64,000 nucleotides of DNA from Arhodomonas aquaeolei DSM 8974 (GTDB lineage: Bacteria > Pseudomonadota > Gammaproteobacteria > Nitrococcales > Nitrococcaceae): the NCBI RefSeq assembly GCF_000374645.1, contig NZ_KB894812.1, forward strand, positions 59,578-123,577, written 5' to 3'. The notes under the pieces are model-generated. The model did not search any database. It saw only the letters and a program-made list of their open reading frames with translations, and was not told the DNA's origin. Made by a program: the position numbers and the translations under genes. Positions 54,349 through 64,000 of the stretch are shown piece by piece (position 1 is the stretch's first letter; each line of letters opens with the position of its first letter).

Positions 54349-54537
54349 TCAGGCCTCCTCTACCTTCAGCATGTAGGCGACCTTGCGGATCATGCCCCGG
54401 TTCTCCGGGGTGTCGCCCACGGTGACGGTCTGGTGCATGCGCCGCAGCCCCAGGCCGGCGACACAGGCCTTGTGATCACGCAGCCGCCCGGAGGTGCTGC
54501 GCACGAGCGTAACCTTGAGTTGCTTGCTGTTCGCCAT
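54349..54537 (-). CDS. rpmD: 50S ribosomal protein L30
   Basis: A 62-residue L30 ([40 protein letters not shown]). The bacterial short form. It begins two bases after the rpsE stop. Confidence 0.95.
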   Translation of the reverse strand: MANSKQLKVTLVRSTSGRLRDHKACVAGLGLRRMHQTVTVGDTPENRGMIRKVAYMLKVEEA

Positions 54538-54539
54538 GA

Positions 54540-55040
54540 TTAACCCAGGATTTCCTCGACGGTCTTGCCGCGGCGCCGCGCAACCAGCTCCGGCGACTGG
54601 TACTGCGTGAGCGCGTTGATCGTCGCACGCACCACGTTCAGCGGGTTACGCGAGCCGATGGTCTTGGCGAGCACGTCCTGCACGCCCACGACCTCGAAGA
54701 CCGCGCGCATCGCACCGCCGGCGATGATGCCAGTACCGGCGGAGGCGGGCTGAACGTAGACCTTGCTGGACCCGTGCCAGCCCGTCATCGCGTACTGCAG
54801 GGTGTTCTCGTTGAGATGGACCTGGCGCATGTTCTTGCGCGCCTTCTCCATCGCCTTCTGGATCGCCAGCGGCACCTCCCGTGCCTTGCCGTACCCGAAG
54901 CCGACGGAGCCTTCGCCGTCGCCGACCACGGTGAGCGCGGTGAAGCCGAACTGACGACCGCCCTTCACCACCTTGGCCACGCGATTGATCTCGATGAGCT
55001 TCTCGCGGAGCCCCTCGTTGCTAACGTCGCTCGTCGCCAT
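54540..55040 (-). CDS. rpsE: 30S ribosomal protein S5
   Basis: A 166-residue S5 with the double-stranded RNA-binding N-terminal domain ([39 protein letters not shown]) and the C-terminal fold ([20 protein letters not shown]). Important for decoding accuracy. Standard length and position. Confidence 0.97.
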   Translation of the reverse strand: MATSDVSNEGLREKLIEINRVAKVVKGGRQFGFTALTVVGDGEGSVGFGYGKAREVPLAIQKAMEKARKNMRQVHLNENTLQYAMTGWHGSSKVYVQPASAGTGIIAGGAMRAVFEVVGVQDVLAKTIGSRNPLNVVRATINALTQYQSPELVARRRGKTVEEILG

Positions 55041-55057
55041 TACTACGCTGCCCCTGA

Positions 55058-55411
55058 TCAGAACTTGAGACCGGCTTCCCGCGCGGCATCCGCCAGCGCC
55101 TGGACACGGCCATGGTACTTGAACCCGGCGCGGTCGAAAGCGACCTCTTCAACGCCGGCTGCCCGCGCCCGCTCCGCGATGGCACGGCCCACGGCCTTCG
55201 CCGCCTCGACATTGCCACCCGAGGTCAGATCGCCCAGGACCCCCTTCTCGAGGGTCGAGGCCGCCGCCAGCGTGCGATCCGCATCCGGCGCGATGATCTG
55301 TGCATAGGTGTGGCGCGGCGTCCGGTGGATGGTGAGCCGGTAGGCGCCGCGTTCCCGAATCTTGGCCCGCGCGCGCCGCGCGCGCCGGAGCCGTGCTGCC
55401 TTCTTATCCAT
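55058..55411 (-). CDS. rplR: 50S ribosomal protein L18
   Basis: A 117-residue L18, which binds 5S rRNA: basic N-terminus ([15 protein letters not shown]), [20 protein letters not shown] and the C-terminal [20 protein letters not shown]. Standard length. Confidence 0.96.
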   Translation of the reverse strand: MDKKAARLRRARRARAKIRERGAYRLTIHRTPRHTYAQIIAPDADRTLAAASTLEKGVLGDLTSGGNVEAAKAVGRAIAERARAAGVEEVAFDRAGFKYHGRVQALADAAREAGLKF

Positions 55412-55426
55412 AACGCCTCACCTGAC

Positions 55427-55960
55427 CTACTTCTTCTTGGCTTCCTTGAGCACCACGCGTTCCTCCGCGTAGCGCACGCCCTTACCCTTGTACGGCTCCG
55501 GCGGCCGGAAGCCGCGGATCTTCGCCGCTACCTGGCCGACCAGCTGCTTGTCGACGCCCTTGACGACGACCTCGGTCTGGCTGGGCGTCTCGACAGTGAC
55601 GCCCTCCGGCACCGGAAAGTCCACCGGGTGGGAGAAACCAAGCGTGAGATTGACCGTATCGCCCTTCGCCTGGGCGCGATAGCCGACGCCGACCAGCTGC
55701 AGCCGACGCTCCCAGCCCGTGCTCACGCCGATCACCATGTTGTTGATCAGCGCGCGGGTGGTTCCCGCCAGCGCAACGGCTTCCTGGCGCTCGCTCGTCG
55801 CGGCACACTGCACCACGCCGTCGGCCTGCTCGACCGTCACCCACGGGTGAACCTCGTGGTTGAGCTCGCCCTTCGGCCCCTTCACCGCCACATGGCGTCC
55901 GTCGATGCTGACCTCGACACCCGACGGGACTTGGACCGGACTTTTCGCAACTCTGGACAT
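55427..55960 (-). CDS. rplF: 50S ribosomal protein L6
   Basis: A 177-residue L6 with two homologous domains, starting [20 protein letters not shown]. The C-terminal signature [20 protein letters not shown] is clear. The ATG at 55960 is preferred to an in-frame ATG 11 codons earlier. Confidence 0.96.
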   Translation of the reverse strand: MSRVAKSPVQVPSGVEVSIDGRHVAVKGPKGELNHEVHPWVTVEQADGVVQCAATSERQEAVALAGTTRALINNMVIGVSTGWERRLQLVGVGYRAQAKGDTVNLTLGFSHPVDFPVPEGVTVETPSQTEVVVKGVDKQLVGQVAAKIRGFRPPEPYKGKGVRYAEERVVLKEAKKK

Positions 55961-55977
55961 GATTCTGGATCCCGTCG

Positions 55978-56373
55978 TTAAAAGACCACGCAAAGAATCT
56001 CACCACCGTGCCCGGCGGCGCGGGCCGCACGATCGGTCATGACACCCTTGGAGGTCGACACGATCGCCGTGCCCAGCCCGCCGCGCACGCGCGGCAGGGT
56101 CCGTTTGCCCTCGAAACGGCGCAGACCCGGCCGGCTCACCCGCTGGATCTCCTCGATCACCGGGCGGCCCTCGTGATACTTGAGTCCGATTACCAGCTCG
56201 GGCTTCTTCTCGGAGCCCTCCACACGGTAATCCTCGATATAGCCCTCGTCCTTGAGCACCCGCGCAATGGCACCCTTGAGTTTGGACGACGGCATGCTGA
56301 CTTCCGCCTTCTCCGCGGTCTGACCGTTGCGGATCCGGGTCAGCATGTCCGCAATGGGATCCGTCATGCTCAT
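55978..56373 (-). CDS. rpsH: 30S ribosomal protein S8
   Basis: A 131-residue S8: [20 protein letters not shown] start and the C-terminal [20 protein letters not shown] motif. S8 binds 16S helix 21 and in related bacteria represses the spc operon. An AGGTG site eight bases before the first ATG favours 56373 over the ATG two codons later. Confidence 0.96.
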   Translation of the reverse strand: MSMTDPIADMLTRIRNGQTAEKAEVSMPSSKLKGAIARVLKDEGYIEDYRVEGSEKKPELVIGLKYHEGRPVIEEIQRVSRPGLRRFEGKRTLPRVRGGLGTAIVSTSKGVMTDRAARAAGHGGEILCVVF

Positions 56374-56418
56374 GTTCGCGTCACCTGATTACCCAGTCTT
56401 GGTTTGAACGCAGCCGGC

Positions 56419-56724
56419 CTACCAGCTCGACAGCTTCAGCCCCGGAACCTCACCGCGCATCGCCGCCTGGCGAAGCTGGTTCCGGGACAGGCCGAACTTC
56501 CGGTAGACGCCCTTGGGTCGACCGGTCACGCGGCAACGGCTGACCTGCCGCACGGGACTCGAGTTCCGCGGGAGGGACTGCAGCTTCTCCTGCGCCTCGG
56601 TGCGCTCCTCATCGGTGCTGTTCGGGCTCTTGATGATCGCCTTGAGCTCCGCGCGCTTGGCCGCGTACTTGCGGGCGAGCCGCTCGCGCTTGTGCTCGCG
56701 CTCAATCATGGAAACCTTTGCCAT
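56419..56724 (-). CDS. rpsN: 30S ribosomal protein S14
   Basis: A 101-residue S14 of the long, zinc-free (C-) type: [20 protein letters not shown] start, [20 protein letters not shown] near the C-terminus with only one of the zinc-site cysteines. Position between rplE and rpsH is conserved. Confidence 0.96.
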   Translation of the reverse strand: MAKVSMIEREHKRERLARKYAAKRAELKAIIKSPNSTDEERTEAQEKLQSLPRNSSPVRQVSRCRVTGRPKGVYRKFGLSRNQLRQAAMRGEVPGLKLSSW

Positions 56725-56735
56725 ACCGTCCTCGT

Positions 56736-57275
56736 CTATTTCCGGAACGGGAAGTTGAAACCTTCGAGCAGGGCACGCCCTTCCTCGTCGGTCTTCGCCG
56801 TGGTGCCGATGGAGATGTCCATCCCGCGGACCGAGTCGACCTTGTCGTACTCGATCTCGGGAAAGATGATCTGCTCGCGCACGCCCACGTTATAGTTCCC
56901 GCGGCCATCGAACGCCCGCGGCGAAAAGCCACGGAAGTCGCGCACACGCGGCGAGGCGATGTTGATGAAGCGGTCGAGGAACTCGTACATCCGCTCACGC
57001 CGCAGCGTCACCTTGCAGCCGATCGGCCAGCCTTCGCGGATCTTGAAACCCGCCACCGACTTGCGCGCGTTCGTGACCACCGGCCGCTGGCCGGTCAGCG
57101 CCGCGAGTTCCTCGGTCGCCGACTCCAGGACCTTCTTGTCCCGGATCGCCTCGCCGAGGCCCATGTTGATCACCACCTTCTCGAGCCGCGGCACCTCCAT
57201 GGGATTGGAGTAGCCGAAGCGCTCGGTCAGGCTCCCGGCGATCTCTTTCTGATAGAGCTCACGCAGCCTTGCCAT
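56736..57275 (-). CDS. rplE: 50S ribosomal protein L5
   Basis: A 179-residue L5 ([58 protein letters not shown] at the end). It binds 5S rRNA and contacts P-site tRNA. Standard length; follows rplX closely. Confidence 0.97.
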   Translation of the reverse strand: MARLRELYQKEIAGSLTERFGYSNPMEVPRLEKVVINMGLGEAIRDKKVLESATEELAALTGQRPVVTNARKSVAGFKIREGWPIGCKVTLRRERMYEFLDRFINIASPRVRDFRGFSPRAFDGRGNYNVGVREQIIFPEIEYDKVDSVRGMDISIGTTAKTDEEGRALLEGFNFPFRK

Positions 57276-57284
57276 TGCGGCACC

Positions 57285-57602
57285 CTAGTCGATCTGTTCG
57301 TTGTTGGACTTGAAGACGCGCACCTTGCGACCGTCTTCCTCGACGCGAACACCGACGCGGTCCGCCTTGCCGGTCTTCGCGTTATAGATCGCCACGTTCG
57401 AGACGTGGAGCGGCATCTCCTTATCGACGATACCGCCCTGCACGCCTGCCTGCGGGTTCGCGCGCTGGTGTTTCTTGGCGACGTTGACGTTTTCCACGAC
57501 AACCCGCGCCTTTTCCGGAAGCACGCGAAGCACCCGCCCGCGCCGGCCCTTGTCCTTGCCGGCGATAACGATCACTTCATCACCTTTCCTGATCTTGCGC
57601 AT
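57285..57602 (-). CDS. rplX: 50S ribosomal protein L24
   Basis: A 105-residue L24 with an N-terminal KOW motif ([20 protein letters not shown]). An early assembly protein of the large subunit. Standard position between rplN and rplE. Confidence 0.96.
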   Translation of the reverse strand: MRKIRKGDEVIVIAGKDKGRRGRVLRVLPEKARVVVENVNVAKKHQRANPQAGVQGGIVDKEMPLHVSNVAIYNAKTGKADRVGVRVEEDGRKVRVFKSNNEQID

Positions 57603-57614
57603 GACAACCTCTGC

Positions 57615-57983
57615 CTAGAGAACCTCGGGCGCGAGCGAGATGATGCGCATAAACTGCTCTGTGCGCAGCTCGCGCGTCACCGGGCCGAACACGCGCGTGC
57701 CGATCGGCTGCAGGTTATTGTTCAGCAGCACCGCGGCGTTGCCGTCGAAGCGGATCACCGAACCGTCCGCGCGGCGCACGCCGCGACGGGTACGCACGAC
57801 GACCGCACTGTAGACATCACCCTTCTTGACCCGCCCGCGCGGGATCGCGTCCTTTACGCTCACCTTGATGATGTCGCCGATGCCGGCGTAGCGACGCCGC
57901 GAGCCACCCAGTACCTTGATGCACTGCAGCTGCCGCGCCCCGCTGTTGTCCGCCGCACCGAGAAGAGTCTGCATCTGAATCAT
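57615..57983 (-). CDS. rplN: 50S ribosomal protein L14
   Basis: A 122-residue L14 ([60 protein letters not shown]). Standard length and position. Confidence 0.97.
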   Translation of the reverse strand: MIQMQTLLGAADNSGARQLQCIKVLGGSRRRYAGIGDIIKVSVKDAIPRGRVKKGDVYSAVVVRTRRGVRRADGSVIRFDGNAAVLLNNNLQPIGTRVFGPVTRELRTEQFMRIISLAPEVL

Positions 57984-58045
57984 GGCGACCTACTCGCTCT
58001 CTAATGCGTTAACCACGCGACCCCGGCGGGGCCGCCGCGAAATGG

Positions 58046-58309
58046 CTACTGGGCGGCCTTCTCGAGGACCTTCACGAGCCGCCAGCTCTTCGACTTGGAG
58101 TACGGGCGGCACTCCTCGACCGCGACCCAGTCGCCCTCACGGCACTCGTTCGACTCGTCGTGTGCGCGGAGCTTGGTGGTCCGGCGGACGTACTTGCCGT
58201 AGAGCGGATGCTGCTCCATACGTTCGACGGCGACGGTCACCGTCTTGTCCGTCCGCGCGCTGATCACGCGGCCGTTGACCGTGCGTTTGGTGCTCACCTG
58301 GTCGCTCAT
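58046..58309 (-). CDS. rpsQ: 30S ribosomal protein S17
   Basis: An 87-residue S17 with an OB-fold ([40 protein letters not shown]). It overlaps the rpmC stop by four bases (ATGA). Confidence 0.96.
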   Translation of the reverse strand: MSDQVSTKRTVNGRVISARTDKTVTVAVERMEQHPLYGKYVRRTTKLRAHDESNECREGDWVAVEECRPYSKSKSWRLVKVLEKAAQ

Positions 58310-58509
58310 GACGCCTCGCTCGACCTCTGTTTCTCGTTGATCACGGTCTTGATCCGTGCAATGTCACGCCGCACCTTGCCCAGCTGGTCCGGGCGGCCGA
58401 GCTGGCCGCTGGCCTGCTGCATGCGCAGGTTGAACTGCTCCTTGCGCCGCTCGAGCAGCTCCTGCTGCAGCGCGCTCGCGTCCTTATCGCGCAGCTCACT
58501 TACCTTCAT
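58306..58509 (-). CDS. rpmC: 50S ribosomal protein L29
   Basis: A 67-residue helical protein ([40 protein letters not shown]). L29 lies at the exit tunnel and is a docking site for trigger factor and SRP. The ATG at 58509 shares one base with the rplP stop (TGATG); an earlier GTG also fits. Confidence 0.94.
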   Translation of the reverse strand: MKVSELRDKDASALQQELLERRKEQFNLRMQQASGQLGRPDQLGKVRRDIARIKTVINEKQRSSEAS

Positions 58510-58922
58510 CACAGCACCGTCCGATGTACAAAGGTGGTCTTGACCGGAAGCTTCGCGCCGGCACGACGGAATGCCTCGCGGGCCACGTCCTCGGCGACAC
58601 CCTCGATCTCGTAGATCACGCGCCCGGGCTGGACGACGGCGGACCAGTGGTCGACGTTGCCCTTGCCCTTACCCTGGCGGACCTCCAGCGGCTTCGCCGA
58701 GATCGGCTTGTCCGGGAAGATCCGGATCCAGATCTTGCCGCCACGCTTGACGTGACGATTGATCGCCCGGCGGCCGGCCTCGATCTGGCGTGCCGTGATC
58801 GGGCCGCGCGTGGTGGCCTTCAGGCCGTACTCGCCGAAGGCGACCGTCGTGCCCCGCGCGGCCAGGCCGTTGTTACGGCCCTTCTGCTGCTTGCGGAACT
58901 TCGTTCGCTTGGGCTGAAGCAT
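58509..58922 (-). CDS. rplP: 50S ribosomal protein L16
   Basis: A 137-residue L16: [20 protein letters not shown] start and [20 protein letters not shown] in the middle. It helps shape the A-site tRNA elbow contact. Standard position after rpsC. Confidence 0.97.
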   Translation of the reverse strand: MLQPKRTKFRKQQKGRNNGLAARGTTVAFGEYGLKATTRGPITARQIEAGRRAINRHVKRGGKIWIRIFPDKPISAKPLEVRQGKGKGNVDHWSAVVQPGRVIYEIEGVAEDVAREAFRRAGAKLPVKTTFVHRTVL

Positions 58923-58941
58923 GTCCTATTCCCCTCTCGCG

Positions 58942-59616
58942 TCAGCTCGCCGCGCGCTTGGTCTTGCCGGACTCCGGCGCCAGGTGCGTGTCCAGGACCT
59001 CGCCCTTGAACACCCAGACCTTCACGCCGATCACGCCGTAGGTCGTCTTCGCCTCGGCGAAGCCGTAGTCGATGTCCGCGCGCAGTGTGTGCAACGGCAC
59101 GCGGCCCTCGCGGTACCACTCGCTGCGCGCGATCTCGGCGCCGTTGAGACGGCCACCGACCTGGATCTTGATGCCCTGGGCGCCGAGGCGCATGGCGTTG
59201 CCGACCGCCCGCTTCATCGCGCGGCGGAACATGATCCGGCGCACGAGCTGCTGGGCGACGTTCTCCGCGACCAGCTGCGCGTCGAGCTCCGGCTTGCGGA
59301 CCTCCTCGATATTGATATGCACCGGGATGCCCATCATGCTGGCGAGCTGCCGGCGCAGCGCCTCGATGTCCTCGCCCTTCTTGCCGATCACGATCCCCGG
59401 CCGCGCCGTGTGGATCGTGATCAGGGCGTTCTTCGCCGGGCGCTCGATCTTCACGCGGCTGATCGAGGCGTGCGCGAGACGCTCCTTGATGTAGCTCCGC
59501 ACGGCAAGGTCGGTGTTGAGAAAATCACCGTAGTTCTTGCTGTCGGCATACCACATGGAACGCCAGTCCTCGGTAATGCCGAGTCGGAATCCGGTCGGAT
59601 GAACCTTGTGACCCAT
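58942..59616 (-). CDS. rpsC: 30S ribosomal protein S3
   Basis: A 224-residue S3 with an N-terminal KH domain ([20 protein letters not shown]) and a C-terminal domain with [20 protein letters not shown]. Part of the mRNA entry-site helicase. Start [18 protein letters not shown] is standard. Confidence 0.97.
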   Translation of the reverse strand: MGHKVHPTGFRLGITEDWRSMWYADSKNYGDFLNTDLAVRSYIKERLAHASISRVKIERPAKNALITIHTARPGIVIGKKGEDIEALRRQLASMMGIPVHINIEEVRKPELDAQLVAENVAQQLVRRIMFRRAMKRAVGNAMRLGAQGIKIQVGGRLNGAEIARSEWYREGRVPLHTLRADIDYGFAEAKTTYGVIGVKVWVFKGEVLDTHLAPESGKTKRAAS

Positions 59617-59625
59617 GGCGCCCCC

Positions 59626-59958
59626 TTACTGCTCTGCAACGGCCACGGTGATGTGGCTCGTGCGCTTGAGGATCCGCGTCGCGCGACCCTTCGCGCGCGC
59701 CTGGATCCGCTTGTACATCGGACCTTCGTCCACGAAGATACGGCTCACCCGCAGCTCGTCGATGTCCGCGCCCTCGTTGTGCTCCGCGTTGGCGATCGCG
59801 GAATCGAGCACCTTGCGCACGATCCCGGCGGCCTTCTGCGGGCTGAACTCCAGAACCTCCAGAGCGCGACTGACCGGCAGGCCGCGCACCTGGTCGGCGA
59901 CCAGACGGGCCTTCTGCGGCGAGATCATCGCGTAGCGGAGCCTAGCAGCCGTTTCCAT
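59626..59958 (-). CDS. rplV: 50S ribosomal protein L22
   Basis: A 110-residue L22 ([50 protein letters not shown]). Its beta hairpin lines the exit tunnel. Three bases separate it from rpsS. Confidence 0.97.
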   Translation of the reverse strand: METAARLRYAMISPQKARLVADQVRGLPVSRALEVLEFSPQKAAGIVRKVLDSAIANAEHNEGADIDELRVSRIFVDEGPMYKRIQARAKGRATRILKRTSHITVAVAEQ

Positions 59959-59961
59959 GCG

Positions 59962-60237
59962 TTACCTCTTCGACTTCTTGTCCGCCGCGTGCCCGCGATA
60001 GGTGCGACTCGCTGCGAACTCGCCCAGTTTGTGCCCGACCATGTTCTCATTGATGAGAACCGGGACGTGCTGCCGCCCGTTGTGAACGGCGATGGTCAGG
60101 CCGACCATCTCCGGAACGATCATGGAGCGGCGCGACCAGGTCTTGATCGGGCGCTTGCTATTGGCTTCTGACGCCGCCTGCACCTTCTTGAGGAGGTGCA
60201 CGTCGACGAACGGGCCTTTACGAATCGAGCGTGGCAC
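59962..60237 (-). CDS. rpsS: 30S ribosomal protein S19
   Basis: A 91-residue S19 ([60 protein letters not shown]). Standard length and position. Confidence 0.97.
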   Translation of the reverse strand: MPRSIRKGPFVDVHLLKKVQAASEANSKRPIKTWSRRSMIVPEMVGLTIAVHNGRQHVPVLINENMVGHKLGEFAASRTYRGHAADKKSKR

Positions 60238-60258
60238 GGATCCCCACCCCTCTATGCG

Positions 60259-61083
60259 TTAGCGTTTGCGACGGCGCACGATGAACTTCTCGGTGCGCTT
60301 GTTCGTTCGGGTCTTGTGACCCTTGGTGGGCACGCCCCACGGGGTAACCGGGTGACGGCCACCGGAGGTGCGGCCCTCGCCGCCGCCGTGCGGATGGTCC
60401 ACCGGGTTCATGACCACGCCGCGGACCGTCGGCCGACGGCCGCGCCAGCGCGTCGCGCCGGCCTTGCCGAGTGAGCGCAGGCTGTGTTCCTGATTCCCGA
60501 CCTCGCCGACCGTCGCGCGGCAGTCCGCCAGGATCTTGCGCATCTCCCCGGAGCGCAGGCGCAGCGTCGCGTAGGCGCCCTCACGGGCGACCAGCTGCGC
60601 GCCGGCACCGGCGGAGCGCACCAGCTGCGCGCCCTTGCCCGGCCGCATCTCCACGCAGTGCACCTGGGTGCCCAGCGGGATGTTGCGCAGCGGCAGCGCG
60701 TTGCCCGGCTTGATCGGGGCCTCGACGCCGGAGACCACCTGCTGGCCGACCCGCACGCCGCGGGGCGCGATGATGTAGCGGCGCTCACCGTCCGCGTACA
60801 GCACCAGCGCGAGGTTGGCGCTGCGGTTCGGATCGTACTCCAGGCGCTCGACGCGGGCGGCGATGCCGTCCTTATCGCGCTTGAAGTCGATAACGCGGTA
60901 GCGCCGCTTGTGTCCGCCGCCCCGGTGCCGGGTGGTCATCCGGCCCTGGCTGTTGCGACCGCCGGACTTCGAGAGCTTGCGCACCAGCGGTGCGTAGGGC
61001 TCACCCCGGTGCAGCTCGCGGTCCCGGATCTCGACCACGAAGCGGCGCCCAGGGGAACTCGGTTTCGCCTTGACGAGTGCCAT
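60259..61083 (-). CDS. rplB: 50S ribosomal protein L2
   Basis: A 274-residue L2: OB and SH3-like core ([38 protein letters not shown]) and the C-terminal [20 protein letters not shown] near the peptidyl-transferase centre, with the conserved His. Standard length. Confidence 0.97.
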   Translation of the reverse strand: MALVKAKPSSPGRRFVVEIRDRELHRGEPYAPLVRKLSKSGGRNSQGRMTTRHRGGGHKRRYRVIDFKRDKDGIAARVERLEYDPNRSANLALVLYADGERRYIIAPRGVRVGQQVVSGVEAPIKPGNALPLRNIPLGTQVHCVEMRPGKGAQLVRSAGAGAQLVAREGAYATLRLRSGEMRKILADCRATVGEVGNQEHSLRSLGKAGATRWRGRRPTVRGVVMNPVDHPHGGGEGRTSGGRHPVTPWGVPTKGHKTRTNKRTEKFIVRRRKR

Positions 61084-61110
61084 AATAATTCGTCCCGTAT
61101 TCCCGCCGCG

Positions 61111-61410
61111 TTATTCCGCCGCCTCGAGGAAGTCGAGCTCCTGGCCCGCCTCGAGGGCGACGTACGCCTTCTTCCAGTCCGGGCGCCGGCCGCGGATGCG
61201 CCCGAAACCCTTGTTCTTGCCGTTCACGTTCACGACGCGGACGTCACGAACGCGGACCTCGAAGAGCTGCTCCACCGCCTTGCGGATCTCCGGCTTGCTC
61301 GCGTCGCGGGCGACGCGGAAGACGACCTGCTCACCATCGTCGGCGACCAGGGTGCTCTTCTCGGAGATGTGCGGGCCGAGCAGCACCTGATAGATACGCT
61401 CCGGATTCAT
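61111..61410 (-). CDS. rplW: 50S ribosomal protein L23
   Basis: A 99-residue L23 ([40 protein letters not shown]), a tunnel-exit docking protein. The ATG at 61410 overlaps the rplD stop by four bases and has GAGGAG eight bases upstream; a GTG three codons earlier is too close to that site. Confidence 0.95.
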   Translation of the reverse strand: MNPERIYQVLLGPHISEKSTLVADDGEQVVFRVARDASKPEIRKAVEQLFEVRVRDVRVVNVNGKNKGFGRIRGRRPDWKKAYVALEAGQELDFLEAAE

Positions 61411-62009
61411 GCCAGCCACTCCTCGACACGGCGCACCGCGTCGGCCGTGATGATGACGCGCTCGTGGCGCAGCAGGTTGACGGGGTTGACCCCCATCACG
61501 TCGGTGACGTCCACCCGAGGCAGGTTGCGCGTGGCGAGAAAGAGCTCCCGAGGGACCTCGTTCGCCACAATGAGCGCGTCCTCACCGCCGAGCTCCCCGA
61601 GCCGCCGGGCTGCCGCCTTCGTCCGCGGCTCGTCGATGCCGACCCCGTCAACAACGACCAGCCGCTGCTGGCGCGCGAGCTCGGAGAGTATGGAGCGCAG
61701 CGCACCGCGATACATCTTGCGGTTGACCTTCTGCGAGAAGTCCCGCGGCATCGCCGCAAAGGTCTTCCCGCCGCCGCGCCAGATCGGGCTGCGGATGGTA
61801 CCGGCACGTGCTCGCCCCGTACCCTTCTGCCGCCACGGCTTGCTGCCGCCGCCGCTGACGTCGCTGCGCCCCTTCTGGGCCTTCGTGCCGGAGCGGCCGC
61901 CCGCAAGGTACGCGGTAACGACCTGATGAACCAGCGGCTCGCGGAACTCCGCGCCGAACACGTGATCGGAGACGTCCACGCCGCTGCCTTCACGCACCTG
62001 GAGCTGCAT
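61407..62009 (-). CDS. rplD: 50S ribosomal protein L4
   Basis: A 200-residue L4 with the extended tunnel loop ([40 protein letters not shown]). In E. coli L4 also represses the S10 operon. The start shares one base with the rplC stop (TGATG). Confidence 0.97.
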   Translation of the reverse strand: MQLQVREGSGVDVSDHVFGAEFREPLVHQVVTAYLAGGRSGTKAQKGRSDVSGGGSKPWRQKGTGRARAGTIRSPIWRGGGKTFAAMPRDFSQKVNRKMYRGALRSILSELARQQRLVVVDGVGIDEPRTKAAARRLGELGGEDALIVANEVPRELFLATRNLPRVDVTDVMGVNPVNLLRHERVIITADAVRRVEEWLA

Positions 62010-62659
62010 CAGTTATCCCCCTTCGCGTGAGCTTTGACCGCCGGCCGGATAATCACGTCACCTTCACGGCTACCCGGAACACCGCCCTTGATCAGCAGGA
62101 GCCCGCGCTCGCCGTCGACGCGAACAACCTCGAGGTTCTGCGCAGTGCGGCGCACGTTCCCCATCTGCCCGGACATCTTCTTGCCGGGGAACACGCGCCC
62201 CGGGTCCTGAGCCTGGCCGATGGAGCCCGGCTTGCGGTGCGACTTCGAGTTGCCGTGGCTGTTGTCCTGGGTGTGGAAGTGGTGGCGCTTGACCGTGCCG
62301 GCGAAGCCCTTGCCCTTGGTCACACCCACGACGTCCACGAGCTGGCCGGCCTCGAACTGGTCCACGCCGAGCTCGCCCCCGGCCTCAACGGTCTCCTCAC
62401 CGTCGAGACGGAACTCCCACAGCCCGCGACCCATTTCCACACCGGCGCGCGCAACGTGTCCGGCGACGGGCTTGGTCACGCGCGAGGGACGCCGGCTCCC
62501 GGTCGTCACCTGGACCGCGCGGTAACCGTCCTGCTCTTCGGTCTTGAGCTGCGTGACCCGATTGGCAGTCACCTCGACCACCGTTACCGGTATCGACGCC
62601 CCGTCCTCGGTAAAGACACGGGTCATGCCGCACTTACGACCGACGATTCCGATTGCCAT
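62009..62659 (-). CDS. rplC: 50S ribosomal protein L3
   Basis: A 216-residue L3 ([60 protein letters not shown]), with the glutamine site methylated by PrmB in related bacteria. GGAGAGGG ribosome site. It is separated from rpsJ by an unusually long 162-base gap. Confidence 0.96.
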   Translation of the reverse strand: MAIGIVGRKCGMTRVFTEDGASIPVTVVEVTANRVTQLKTEEQDGYRAVQVTTGSRRPSRVTKPVAGHVARAGVEMGRGLWEFRLDGEETVEAGGELGVDQFEAGQLVDVVGVTKGKGFAGTVKRHHFHTQDNSHGNSKSHRKPGSIGQAQDPGRVFPGKKMSGQMGNVRRTAQNLEVVRVDGERGLLLIKGGVPGSREGDVIIRPAVKAHAKGDN

Positions 62660-62821
62660 CGTCGTTACCCTCTCCAGAAATACAAAGACTACCGGGCGCC
62701 GTCGAGCGGCGCTCGGAGCGTGAGCCAACGTTATCCGACAGCCCGGTAGCCCGGTGTTTCAAATGGGCCCGCCCCAGCTGACCGAGACCTGGCTCGGGGC
62801 CGGGGTAGTTCCCAAGCAGCG
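62660..62821. other. 162-base gap inside the S10 operon (rpsJ-rplC)
   Basis: Other junctions in this array are tight. Here the minus-strand RNA after the rpsJ stop can fold GC-rich stems (for example GGCCCC...GGGGC with GGCC extensions around 62765-62815). It ends with the rplC ribosome site. No ORF is convincing. It could hold a regulatory leader or an internal promoter. Confidence 0.4.
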
Positions 62822-63136
62822 TTAGTAGAGCTTGATCTGGACATCGACGCCGGCGGCGAGGTCGAGCTTCATGAGCGCATCAACCGTCTTCTCCGTCGGG
62901 TCCACGATGTCCATAAGACGCTTGTGCGTCCTAATCTCGTACTGATCGCGCGCGTCCTTGTTGACGTGCGGCGAAATGAGGATTGTATACCGCTCTTTCT
63001 TCGTAGGCAATGGGATGGGACCCTTAACCTGGGCCCCGGTCCGCTTGGCGGTCTCCACGATCTCGCGCGCCGACTGGTCGATCAGCCGATGGTCAAACGC
63101 CTTGAGACGAATGCGGATTTTCTGACTCGTCGCCAT
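62822..63136 (-). CDS. rpsJ: 30S ribosomal protein S10 (NusE)
   Basis: A 104-residue S10 ([60 protein letters not shown]). It also acts as NusE in antitermination with NusB. It begins six bases after the tuf stop, so tuf reads directly into the S10 genes. Confidence 0.97.
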   Translation of the reverse strand: MATSQKIRIRLKAFDHRLIDQSAREIVETAKRTGAQVKGPIPLPTKKERYTILISPHVNKDARDQYEIRTHKRLMDIVDPTEKTVDALMKLDLAAGVDVQIKLY

Positions 63137-63142
63137 AGTACT

Positions 63143-64000
<858 letters not shown>

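Overview
The window is a 64 kb stretch of GC-rich chromosome from a gammaproteobacterium. The intact S10-spc-alpha ribosomal array, OpgGH periplasmic glucan synthesis and a BetI-BetB-BetA choline-to-glycine-betaine operon together suggest a halophilic or halotolerant member of the Chromatiales, in the style of Ectothiorhodospiraceae. The family-level placement is inference. I saw no prophage, insertion sequence, CRISPR array, rRNA or tRNA gene. Nearly all sequence is coding, and genes are often coupled by 1-17 base overlaps.

Left part (1-13.4 kb): a four-gene LysR/Nudix/DUF72/methyltransferase operon is divergent from an MFS exporter. A DUF3750 gene overlaps the exporter's 3' end. Next is an iron/oxidative-stress module: an Irr-type Fur regulator, then an ICE-like operator and promoter, then rubrerythrin, a two-[4Fe-4S] GlpC/HdrD-like protein and DUF3501. 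A patatin, a tiny DUF3149 membrane protein and a diguanylate cyclase with an FNR-type box between them follow, then two overlapping hotdog thioesterases and MgtE.

Middle part (13.4-36 kb): an orphan choline/betaine binding protein diverges from betIBA across a perfect BetI palindrome. After it come a two-domain polyphosphate:AMP phosphotransferase and a DUF4010 membrane protein. An Mla-type lipid transport operon (permease, ATPase, MCE protein, lipoprotein) has a permease with no ordinary start codon for its STAS-like domain. A transaminase/omega-amidase pair, a capsule-export-like protein overlapping a uracil-DNA-glycosylase-like protein, a type Ic aspartate aminotransferase, an unknown 555-residue exported protein, TspO and OpgGH follow.

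Right part (36-64 kb): YkgJ, enoyl-CoA hydratase and LysR genes, then a 65-residue protein flanked by strong hairpins. The most striking locus is at 38.7-39.6 kb, on the minus strand. A weak promoter is followed by a 26-codon leader peptide with consecutive Phe-Tyr-Trp-Phe codons, mutually exclusive hairpins and an intrinsic terminator, and then a gene for a stand-alone, degenerate relative of the phenylalanyl-tRNA synthetase alpha subunit. Upstream are azlCD. Next come YihY-ModE facing modABC (with a ModE-like operator), a GST, upp, mdh, DUF6489 and a SAM hydroxide adenosyltransferase. The window ends with rplQ-rpoA-rpsD-rpsK-rpsM-rpmJ-secY and the spc and S10 genes up to a partial tuf, all on the minus strand.
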